A DNA stretch of 9,284 bases from Chitinispirillales bacterium (GTDB taxonomy: Bacteria; Fibrobacterota; Chitinivibrionia; Chitinivibrionales; Chitinispirillaceae), in assembly GCA_031254445.1 (NCBI GenBank), contig JAIRUL010000099.1, forward strand, positions 1 through 9,284, read 5' to 3'. Shown here one piece after another: positions 1-6,006 of the stretch. The number at the start of each line of letters is the position of its first letter. The stretch's first letter is position 1. The position numbers and the translations under genes were made by a program. Below the pieces are notes generated by a model that saw only the letters and a program-made list of their open reading frames with translations, was not told where the DNA came from and searched no databases.

Positions 1-195
1 CCTACTGCGGATTTTAGGTTCAAGTTTTTTTTGTTGATTACTTAATTTTTGAACACCCATCTCTATTTCTCCGATGGATATAACGCTCAAATACAGATCG
101 GCTGCATCTATTTTTTCGACAGTGCCTCTAACCGTTAGGTTGCAGGTCTTTTTTCTAAGCTCTGAAATTACATTTGTATCAAGCAGATATTTCAT
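1..195 (-). CDS. vapC: PIN-domain (VapC/FitB-like) type II toxin, partial
   Basis: Only the first 65 codons are present; the gene continues past the left edge. The product begins MKYLLDTNVISELRK, the standard opening of a VapC/FitB PIN-domain ribonuclease, with the first catalytic Asp at residue 6 and the expected second acidic residue, Glu43, in the segment SVISIGEIEMG. PIN toxins of this kind cleave RNA with bound Mg2+ or Mn2+ and are held inactive by their partner antitoxin. The ATG (195-193) overlaps the TGA of the upstream antitoxin (194-192) in an ATGA arrangement, so translation is probably coupled. The remaining acidic residues of the active site lie outside the window, so integrity cannot be judged. 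The local sequence is AT-rich compared with the genes to its right, as expected for a mobile toxin-antitoxin module. Confidence 0.88.
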   Translation of the reverse strand, partial: MKYLLDTNVISELRKKTCNLTVRGTVEKIDAADLYLSVISIGEIEMGVQKLSNQQKKLEPKIRSR

Positions 196-440
196 AAATT
201 AATATCTCGTAAGGTTGTAGACGGATTTCTCGAAAAGCGAAGCTGAACATCCGAAAGAGGCGACGCGCTTAGGAATTCGTGAATGCCTTGCTTTGGCTCT
301 ACCAAGTTGCGGTATTTTTGTATTGAGACGATGACCGCGATGGGTTCGCCGTGAACGGTAATAGTTTGCGGGGCGAGTTGTGTCTGCTTGACAAGTTCGC
401 TGAATTTTGTCTTAGCCTCTTGTAATTGCCATTTTTGCAT
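192..440 (-). CDS. Phd/YefM-family antitoxin
   Basis: An 82-residue protein with the classic Phd/YefM N-terminus: MQKWQLQEAKTKFSELV, then a basic-polar stretch and ITVHGEPIAVIVSIQKY. In this family the N-terminal half dimerises and binds operator DNA, and the flexible C-terminal tail wraps the toxin. The tail here (FLSASPLSDVQL to RDINL) matches the pattern usually paired with FitB/VapC-type PIN toxins. A good AGGAG ribosome site (450-446) lies five bases before the ATG (440-438). The stop overlaps the toxin start by four bases. Antitoxin first and toxin second is the usual order. The gene lies downstream of hisG on the same strand but has its own promoter-like sequence, so it is probably an independent, autoregulated unit. 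Family assignment is secure; the exact cognate toxin subfamily is inferred from the pairing. Confidence 0.92.
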   Translation of the reverse strand: MQKWQLQEAKTKFSELVKQTQLAPQTITVHGEPIAVIVSIQKYRNLVEPKQGIHEFLSASPLSDVQLRFSRNPSTTLRDINL

Positions 441-456
441 AGAAACTCCTGATGGT

Positions 457-510
457 TAGTCAGTCTAGTCACGATACGATAAATTTTATGCAGCAAATGC
501 TATAAATCAA
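457..510 (-). promoter_or_regulatory. Promoter and operator-like repeat of the toxin-antitoxin operon
   Basis: Reading the minus strand, TTGATT (510-505) and TAAAAT (488-483), separated by 16 bases, make a reasonable -35/-10 pair. Just downstream of the expected transcription start lies TAGTCA twice in direct repeat (457-462 and 466-471 on the plus strand, 9 base period). The repeats sit between the promoter and the antitoxin ribosome site, where an autoregulating Phd/YefM antitoxin would bind. The repeats are seen directly; their role as operator is inference. Confidence 0.45.
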
Positions 511-548
511 TACCAATCAATAACATAAGTCCCCTCAAAAAAAGAACG

Positions 549-1418
549 TCAAGCGATAATCTTGCTAACCGGATACTCGATAATCCCCGAAGCCCCCGCG
601 CGTTTCAAAAGCGGGATGATGTGCTTCGTCTGCTTCGCCGGCAGTATGGTCTCTACCGCGCACCACCCGCTCTTCGACAGCTTTGACACGGTCGGGTCGT
701 TTAGAGCGGGCAGGATTTTTATTACCTCGCCGAGTATGGATTCTTCCGCGTTGCACTTGAGCCCAACGTAGTTCTCCGCGTCGAGCGTGCCGTGCAGGAG
801 CATCGTCAGGTTCTCTAATTTCCCGCGCTTCTCCGTATCGGCCCACGAGCTATTGTTGGCTATGATTACCGTGCAGGTCTCCATCAGCGTGTCGATGATG
901 CGCAGGCGGTTCGCCTTTAGCGACGAGCCGGTCTCGGTGATGTCCACTATCGCGTCGGCGAGCCGCGGGGGCTTGACCTCCGTCGCGCCCCACGAGAACT
1001 CGACGTCGACGTTTACCCCCCTCGACTCGAAGAAGCGCCGCGTCGCGCCAACCAGCTCCGTGGCGATGCGCTTGCCGGACAAGTCCTCCGCGCGTTTGAA
1101 CGGGCTCTCCTCCGGCACGGCGAGCACCCAGCGGCACTTCCCGCGCGACGCCTTGCTGTAGCGCAGCTCCGTCACCTCGACCACGGACGCGCCGTTCTCG
1201 GCGACCCAGTCTTGGCCCGTTATCCCCGCGTCGATGACCCCCTGCTCGACGTAGCGGGGGATCTCCTGCGGGCGCATCACTATTAAATCAAGCTCCGGGT
1301 CGTCGCACTCCGGGTAGTAGGAGCGGCCCCCGCGCCTTATGTGAATGCCGGACTTGTTGAAGAGCGCGAAGGTGGATTCTTCTAAGCTCCCCTTAGGCAT
1401 GCCTATCGATAATTTCAT
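549..1418 (-). CDS. hisG: ATP phosphoribosyltransferase, long form
   Basis: This enzyme joins ATP and phosphoribosyl pyrophosphate to give phosphoribosyl-ATP, the first and feedback-controlled step of histidine synthesis in the cytoplasm. The 289-residue product has the HisG opening MKLSIGMPKGSL, the GITGQDW segment (66-71), and the PRPP-binding loop around DAIVDITETGSSL (155-167). Residues from about 215 form the extra C-terminal domain of the long (HisG_L) family, which binds histidine and removes the need for a HisZ partner. The ATG lies 12 bases after the etfA stop and has only weak Shine-Dalgarno-like bases nearby, so translation is probably coupled to etfA. No other his gene is visible, so the pathway must be scattered or located elsewhere. 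Length and motifs look intact. Confidence 0.96.
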   Translation of the reverse strand: MKLSIGMPKGSLEESTFALFNKSGIHIRRGGRSYYPECDDPELDLIVMRPQEIPRYVEQGVIDAGITGQDWVAENGASVVEVTELRYSKASRGKCRWVLAVPEESPFKRAEDLSGKRIATELVGATRRFFESRGVNVDVEFSWGATEVKPPRLADAIVDITETGSSLKANRLRIIDTLMETCTVIIANNSSWADTEKRGKLENLTMLLHGTLDAENYVGLKCNAEESILGEVIKILPALNDPTVSKLSKSGWCAVETILPAKQTKHIIPLLKRAGASGIIEYPVSKIIA

Positions 1419-1430
1419 GCTCGTATCCCG

Positions 1431-2624
1431 TTACCCTCTCTCCTTGAACGCCCGCGTCAGCTCCGGCAGCACCTGCAGCGCGTCGCCCACGAGGCCGAGG
1501 TTCGCGATCTGGAAGATGTCGGCGGCCGGATCCTTGTTGATGGCGATGATGTAGTCCGACGACTGCATCCCCGCCATGTGCTGCACCGACCCCGATATCC
1601 CGCAGGCGATGTAGAGCTTCGGGCAGACCGTCTTCCCGGTTTGGCCCACCTGATGGCTGTACGGTATCCATCCGGCGTCGACCGCCGCGCGGCTCGCGCC
1701 CACCGCGCCGCCCAAAGCCTCAGCGAGGCCGCGTATCAGCTCGAAATTCTCCGCCTTGCCCATCCCGCGCCCGCCGGAGACGATGATGTCCGCCTCGGTG
1801 ATGTTCACCGTAGACTCCACCTCCCGCACAAAGTCCAAAATCTTCGTGCGCTCGGCTATCTTCGACGCGTCAACTTTCTTCACCACGATGTCGCCGATGC
1901 GCCCGTCGTCGCGCGCCGCCGCTTTCATCACCTTGTGGCGCACCGTGGCGATCTGCGGCCTGTGGTGCGGGGCGATGATAGTCGCCATGAGGTTCCCGCC
2001 GAACGCCGGGCGCGTGCCTAAGAGCAGCCTCCGCTCGGTGTCGATGTCGAGCTTCGTGCAGTCCGCCGTCAGACCGCCCCAAACGCGCGCCGCGACCTTG
2101 GGGATGAACGACCGCCCAACCGCCGTCGCGCCGGCCAAAAGTATCGCGGGCTTGTCGCTGTCGACGAACTCGCACATCAGCGCCGCGTAGGTGTCGTCCC
2201 TAAACATCGCAAGCTCCGGCGAGTCGAAGTAGACCACCTTGTCCGCCCCGTACTTCACGAGGTCGCCCGCCGCCTCGGCCATGCCGGAACCAAGCAGCAC
2301 CGCTACGAGCTTCTCGCCGAGCTGATCCGCCAGCTTGCGCCCCTCGCCGAGCATCTCGAACGAGACCCCCGCGACCTTGCCGCCGTGCTGCTCTATGAAG
2401 ACCGCGACGTTCGCGTAGTCGTTCACGTTAATCTTAGAGCTGGTTTCCTTGGTGATGGTTATAGCCTGATACTTCTTGCACGCCTCCACGCACGCCGCGC
2501 AGAGGTTGCACTTCGCCGTGTCTATCGCGGCCTTCTTGTCCGCGACGGTTATGGCGTTAAGCGCGCACGCGCGCACGCACAAGCTGCACCCGATGCACTT
2601 CTCAAGAGAGATCTTAATTCCCAT
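1431..2624 (-). CDS. etfA: Electron transfer flavoprotein alpha subunit with N-terminal 2[4Fe-4S] ferredoxin domain
   Basis: EtfA carries FAD and, with EtfB, moves electrons between a dehydrogenase and other carriers. This 397-residue version is longer than the usual 310-330 because residues 1-60 are a ferredoxin domain with two CxxCxxCxxxC clusters (Cys10, 13, 16, 20 and Cys39, 42, 45, 49), enough for two [4Fe-4S] clusters. The ETF domain follows from about residue 70. The FAD-binding part is clear: IVSGGRGMG (281-289), SRAAVDAGW (311-319), HQVGQTGKTV (324-333), and CGISGS...H (341-349) up to INKDP (362-366). EtfA proteins with this extension occur in strict anaerobes, for example in the caffeyl-CoA reductase complex of Acetobacterium, and are linked to flavin-based bifurcation or ferredoxin exchange. 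The start has AAGGAG nine bases upstream, overlapping the etfB stop. The partner dehydrogenase is not in the window. Confidence 0.96.
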   Translation of the reverse strand: MGIKISLEKCIGCSLCVRACALNAITVADKKAAIDTAKCNLCAACVEACKKYQAITITKETSSKINVNDYANVAVFIEQHGGKVAGVSFEMLGEGRKLADQLGEKLVAVLLGSGMAEAAGDLVKYGADKVVYFDSPELAMFRDDTYAALMCEFVDSDKPAILLAGATAVGRSFIPKVAARVWGGLTADCTKLDIDTERRLLLGTRPAFGGNLMATIIAPHHRPQIATVRHKVMKAAARDDGRIGDIVVKKVDASKIAERTKILDFVREVESTVNITEADIIVSGGRGMGKAENFELIRGLAEALGGAVGASRAAVDAGWIPYSHQVGQTGKTVCPKLYIACGISGSVQHMAGMQSSDYIIAINKDPAADIFQIANLGLVGDALQVLPELTRAFKERG

Positions 2625-2638
2625 TTATATGCGCTCCT

Positions 2639-3427
2639 TTATTTCACAACGCCAAGGTTTTGGATGACGGACGCCGCTTTCTGCGCTAGCTCCGCGGTTT
2701 CTCCGGTTATCTTCTCCCCGCCCCCCTTGCGCTCCGGCACAAACGAGCGGAACACCTGCGTGGGGCTGCCCTTAAGCCCGATGCGGTCTGGGTCGACTTC
2801 CATCGTGGAGGCGTCTATCTTCTTTATCTCCGCGCTCTTCGCCCGCATCTTCCCCTTGAGCGAGGCCATGCGCGGCTCGTTTATCTCCTTAACAACGGTG
2901 ATAAGCCCCGGCAGCGGCATCTCCACGACGTCGTACCCCTCCTCCATGAGCCGCTCGACCTTGATGGATGCGTCGGTTATGCCCTCGACCTTCCGAACCC
3001 ACGCCACAAACGGCAGCCCGAGCATCTCAGCCACGCCCGGCCCCACCTGCGCCGTGTCGCCGTCTATCGCCTGCTTCCCGCAGATGATGAGGTCTACCTG
3101 CCCCAGCGTCTTTATCGCGCCGGAGAGCGTGTAGGAGGTCGCCCAAGTGTCGGAGCCCGCGAACGCGCGGTCCGAAACGAGGTACCCCTCGTCCGCCCCC
3201 ATGGCGATGGCGCTGCGCAGCGCCGCGTCGGCCTGCGGGGGGCCCATGGTGATGACCAAGACGTTCCCGCCGATCTTCTCCTTGATGCGTATGGCCTCCT
3301 CGATCGCGTACTCGTCGAAAGGGTTCACCACCGCTTCCACGCCGTCGCGGATAAGCGTGCCGGTCTCAGGGTTGATCTTCACCTGGGTGGTGCCGGGGAC
3401 TTGTTTGATGCATACCACGATGTTCAC
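2639..3427 (-). CDS. etfB: Electron transfer flavoprotein beta subunit
   Basis: A 262-residue EtfB that pairs with the adjacent EtfA. It starts MNIVVCIKQVPGTT, has VNPFDEYAIEEA (34-45), the nucleotide-site segment GKQAIDGDTAQVGP (117-130), and the loop region PLPGLITVVKEINEPR (171-186) that in ETFs contacts the partner dehydrogenase. AIDGDTAQVGP resembles EtfB proteins of anaerobic and bifurcating systems, whereas mitochondrial-type ETFs have a different sequence (AIDDDCNQTG) there. This suggests, without proving it, that the second site holds FAD rather than AMP. The start codon is GTG (3427-3425), supported by a strong AGGAGG nine bases upstream. It is the first gene of the etfB-etfA-hisG cluster and is 14 bases from etfA. 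Confidence 0.96.
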   Translation of the reverse strand: MNIVVCIKQVPGTTQVKINPETGTLIRDGVEAVVNPFDEYAIEEAIRIKEKIGGNVLVITMGPPQADAALRSAIAMGADEGYLVSDRAFAGSDTWATSYTLSGAIKTLGQVDLIICGKQAIDGDTAQVGPGVAEMLGLPFVAWVRKVEGITDASIKVERLMEEGYDVVEMPLPGLITVVKEINEPRMASLKGKMRAKSAEIKKIDASTMEVDPDRIGLKGSPTQVFRSFVPERKGGGEKITGETAELAQKAASVIQNLGVVK

Positions 3428-3436
3428 TCGCAGTAC

Positions 3437-3442
3437 CCTCCT
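3437..3442 (-). promoter_or_regulatory. Shine-Dalgarno site that sets the GTG start of etfB
   Basis: Minus-strand AGGAGG lies exactly nine bases before the GTG at 3427-3425. No in-frame ATG fits the site better, and translation from this GTG gives the normal EtfB N-terminus. Confidence 0.8.
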
Positions 3443-3469
3443 TATTGGGGTTTGGATGTATAAATCAAA

Positions 3470-3497
3470 ATATTAAATCAAAAATCATTAAAATCAA
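3470..3497 (-). promoter_or_regulatory. Likely promoter of the etfB-etfA-hisG operon
   Basis: On the minus strand TTGATT (3497-3492) and TAATAT (3475-3470) are 16 bases apart, predicting a start near 3463 and a leader of about 35 bases before the etfB GTG. The whole 3460-3520 stretch is AT-rich and holds several AAATCAAAA copies, so other pairings are possible. This is a prediction from consensus only. Confidence 0.4.
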
Positions 3498-3509
3498 AAT
3501 CTTTATAAA

Positions 3510-3515
3510 TATAAT
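3510..3515 (+). promoter_or_regulatory. Putative -10 box for the DUF4416 gene
   Basis: A perfect TATAAT in the divergent intergenic region, on the plus strand, predicts a start near 3522 and a leader of about 36 bases to the ATG at 3559. No convincing -35 box is seen at 16-18 bases upstream, where the sequence is AT-rich. Confidence 0.35.
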
Positions 3516-3558
3516 TTTCGCCCGTCGCCCCCGCAAGCCCCAAATGTATATTATCGGT

Positions 3559-4086
3559 ATGGGCGAAATCTATAAACCGAAAGATGTCAAACTATTAGCC
3601 GCGGTCATGCACAGGCGGGATTTTGACGCCCGCCCCATTGAAGAACTGCTAACGGCTGCCTACGGGGAGGTCGGCGGGCGGTTTGGGCCTATTGAGTTTT
3701 CTTGGTCTAGGTACTACGAGGAGGAGATGGGGGAGGGGCTGCTCAAGTACTACCTCATCTTCAAGGCCCCCATAGACCGCTCGCGCCTGCCGTCGATAAA
3801 AAATCATACCAATCAGATAGAATCGCAGTTCTCCGTTAGCGGAAAACGCGCCGTAAACATCGACCCCGGGTATCTAGCCAAAGACAAATTGGTGCTCGCC
3901 TCCTCCAAAGACTTCTACCACCGCCTATACCTAGGCGAAGGCATCTTCGGCGAGGTAACCCTGCACTACCGCAAGGGCCGCTTCCGCCACTTCTCCTGGA
4001 CGTACACCGACTACCAAGGCCCGGAATTCTACAAATTCCTGGAAGCCGCCCGCGAGGAGCTGGCCGGGGGCAGGGGGGCGGCATAA
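3559..4086 (+). CDS. DUF4416 family protein
   Basis: A 175-residue soluble protein that matches the DUF4416 family from end to end: PKDVKLL near the start, YYEEEMGEGL (52-61), KNHTNQIE (81-88), the core KRAVNIDPGYLAKDKLVLAS (96-115), then HRLYLGEGIFGEVTLHYRKG (121-140) and SWTYTDY (146-152). The family has no established biochemical function. Its conserved acidic, His and Tyr residues are all present here, so the gene looks intact. I chose the ATG at 3559 because family members begin a few residues before the PKxVKL motif. An in-frame ATG at 3544 would add five residues, and neither start has a good Shine-Dalgarno site. The gene diverges from the etf operon and is followed 71 bases later by the DUF4153 gene on the same strand. 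Confidence 0.88.
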   Translation: MGEIYKPKDVKLLAAVMHRRDFDARPIEELLTAAYGEVGGRFGPIEFSWSRYYEEEMGEGLLKYYLIFKAPIDRSRLPSIKNHTNQIESQFSVSGKRAVNIDPGYLAKDKLVLASSKDFYHRLYLGEGIFGEVTLHYRKGRFRHFSWTYTDYQGPEFYKFLEAAREELAGGRGAA

Positions 4087-4147
4087 CGTATATTTTTTCT
4101 TTGAGGCGCTGAATTTGTTGTTACATCCTAACAATCCACTGGTGTAT

Positions 4148-4152
4148 GGAGG
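4148..4152 (+). promoter_or_regulatory. Shine-Dalgarno site that sets the DUF4153 start
   Basis: GGAGG lies five bases before the ATG at 4158. An in-frame ATG at 4146 overlaps this site and has no ribosome site of its own, so the 4158 start is preferred. Confidence 0.65.
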
Positions 4153-4157
4153 TAAGC

Positions 4158-5888
4158 ATGAAAAATATTTTTTCCGTCAGCCGGGTAACCGAAAAGTTGC
4201 TGTTTTCGGTAAAGCGTTTTCCGGTAACCGTTTTGCTTACGGTGGGCTGGGCGGCGTTGCTGTTTATTAGGAAAGGCACGTTTTTTGGCATCGTCCATAG
4301 CCGTGTGGATATTTGTCTTGCTATTGGCATATTTATTAGTTTGGCGGCCGTGCTGTGGCTTGAGGATGTTGTTGATTATCTGAGGCAGCAGGTTATTACG
4401 GTTGCCGTGACGCTTTTTTGGGGCGTGTACTGCCTTTATTTGCCGGAAGCTTTTGAATTTAGCGTGGCCAAGATGATAGAACTTGCCGTTATTGGGATTG
4501 TTGCGTTTTTGTCGATATTTTTTGTTTCTTTTCTTGCTCGTGGCAAGGATAGGGCGTTTTGGAATTTTTCCGTACAAATGGTTCTTCAGCTTGCGCTTGC
4601 GCAATTCTTTGGGATGGTTATCTATGGCGGGCTCTGCCTTGCGATGTTTGCTATAGAATCGTTGCTGGGCGTAAGTGACTTTTTAGAAAACTCATACCGT
4701 TATTTGTCGACGCTGTGTTTTAATTTATTTGTCACGATTTATTTTTTGGCAAGTATTCCTGACAAAACCTCCAAATGTAGCGAGGAAATTTCCTTAAACA
4801 GGTACTTAAAAATTTTCGCTTTGTACATACTAACGCCGATTGCGGCGATTTACGCGCTTATTCTATATGTTTATCTCTTTAAGATTGTTTTTGAGTGGGA
4901 GTTGCCCAAGGGCATGGTTTCGTATATGGTGTCTACCCTTGCGGTCAGCGGGCTATTGATAATAGCGCTCTTGTATCCCGCCCGCCTTGAGGGGAGGAAT
5001 AGGTTTATTGTTTTTCTGACCCGCTATTTTGGCTTGATGATATTACCGCTTCTCGCGCTCATGACGGTTGGAATTTTCCGCCGCATGGGAGATTACGGCA
5101 TTACCATTCACCGGGGCTATCTTTTGCTCGTGAACCTTTGGTTTTACGGAATTTACATCTACCTTGTTCTTACGAAGGCGGAGCGCATCAAGTGGATACC
5201 CATATCGTTTGCCGCGATTGCGCTGTTTGTTTCGTTCGGCTATTGGAGCGTTCCGAATGTTACTAAGCATATTTTGGTTTCGGAGTTGAACGGGTATTTG
5301 GGCGGTCAAAAGATTCCTTTGTTTAGCGAAGCGGTGTTTGAAGAATTTTCCAAAAATATTGGGAAAGAAGAGTGGGAAAAAATCTCAAGTAAGATAGAGT
5401 ATCTAAACGACAGGTATGGGAAAGAGAGCGTACAGCCGTTTTTTAGCGATAGCCTTGCTCTCCTTAATGTTAGCGTAAGCAGCCGTTTTTACAGGTTGAG
5501 GTCAAGAACGGAGCGTGCTGAAGAAAAAAAGAATTTTTACTATAACGCTTATGAGACCAATGAGATCCACAACCTCAATAGTTTTAATACTTTTGCCGTT
5601 ATAGATTGCGATACGGACAGCCTGGAACGTGACAAGAAGAAAATCAGTTGTGATTTAGAAGATTGGCGGTTAACTATAAATGTGCATAAAGACGGCAGGA
5701 AGTTTGGTCTTCCGTTGCAGGGGTCGGTGATAGGGTGCGATGATGAGAATATTGATAGGCCCAAAAAACGTATGTTTCAATATGATGACTATGCTGTTAT
5801 AATTAGATATTCCCGTGGATACTGCAACAGCGCGGCTGACAGCATCTCTCTAGCAAATTTTCAAGGATATTTGTTTTACAATAAGTGA
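4158..5888 (+). CDS. DUF4153 domain multi-pass membrane protein
   Basis: A 576-residue protein whose first 365 residues hold about eleven hydrophobic segments (roughly 22-37, 53-68, 78-94, 107-127, 137-166, 183-200, 217-246, 253-273, 288-306, 319-339, 346-364). A soluble tail of about 210 residues, rich in Lys, Asp and Tyr, follows. Family signatures include NRYLKIFALYIL (214-225), EWELPKGMVSYMVS (246-259), YPARLEGRNR (273-282) and RRMGDYGIT (308-316), all typical of DUF4153 proteins common in Bacteroidota. Function is unknown; a role in the cell envelope or transport is possible but unproven. The gene is plainly richer in A and T than both neighbours and uses many TTT, ATT and AAA codons, which suggests transfer from an AT-richer donor. 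The reading frame is open throughout, so it appears functional. A hairpin lies 50 bases after the stop. Confidence 0.87.
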   Translation: MKNIFSVSRVTEKLLFSVKRFPVTVLLTVGWAALLFIRKGTFFGIVHSRVDICLAIGIFISLAAVLWLEDVVDYLRQQVITVAVTLFWGVYCLYLPEAFEFSVAKMIELAVIGIVAFLSIFFVSFLARGKDRAFWNFSVQMVLQLALAQFFGMVIYGGLCLAMFAIESLLGVSDFLENSYRYLSTLCFNLFVTIYFLASIPDKTSKCSEEISLNRYLKIFALYILTPIAAIYALILYVYLFKIVFEWELPKGMVSYMVSTLAVSGLLIIALLYPARLEGRNRFIVFLTRYFGLMILPLLALMTVGIFRRMGDYGITIHRGYLLLVNLWFYGIYIYLVLTKAERIKWIPISFAAIALFVSFGYWSVPNVTKHILVSELNGYLGGQKIPLFSEAVFEEFSKNIGKEEWEKISSKIEYLNDRYGKESVQPFFSDSLALLNVSVSSRFYRLRSRTERAEEKKNFYYNAYETNEIHNLNSFNTFAVIDCDTDSLERDKKKISCDLEDWRLTINVHKDGRKFGLPLQGSVIGCDDENIDRPKKRMFQYDDYAVIIRYSRGYCNSAADSISLANFQGYLFYNK

Positions 5889-5937
5889 CTTTGATATTCT
5901 AGTGCGCTGATGTGTTGATTTTGGACGTATCGGTTTT

Positions 5938-5962
5938 TGCGCCCGCTTCGGGCGCATATTTT
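5938..5962 (+). terminator. Rho-independent-like terminator after the DUF4153 gene
   Basis: A perfect eight-pair stem, TGCGCCCG/CGGGCGCA, with a three-base loop CTT (5938-5956) is followed by TATTTT on the plus strand. It lies between two convergent genes. On the minus strand the hairpin is followed by A residues, not T, so it should act mainly on plus-strand transcription. The T tract is short and interrupted, so strength is uncertain. Confidence 0.65.
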
Positions 5963-6006
5963 AAAAAGTGGCCTCCTTAGTCACAGCCGTCGCATCTCGC
6001 CGAGCC

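Noticed and set aside
535..560. Possible terminator after hisG: a run of T on the minus strand preceded by CAAG/CTTG.
   Set aside because: The stem has only four pairs and is broken from the T run, so it does not support a terminator call.
2385..3134. A 249-codon plus-strand open frame opposite etfA and etfB.
   Set aside because: It crosses two well-supported genes, has no domain and no ribosome site, and arises from GC-rich codon bias.
5957..5985. AAGGAGG on the minus strand (about 5976-5970) followed by an ATG, downstream of the deacetylase-like gene.
   Set aside because: The spacing to the ATG is about 14 bases, and the frame is short, crosses the hairpin and enters DUF4153 antisense without features. 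A gene is not supported.
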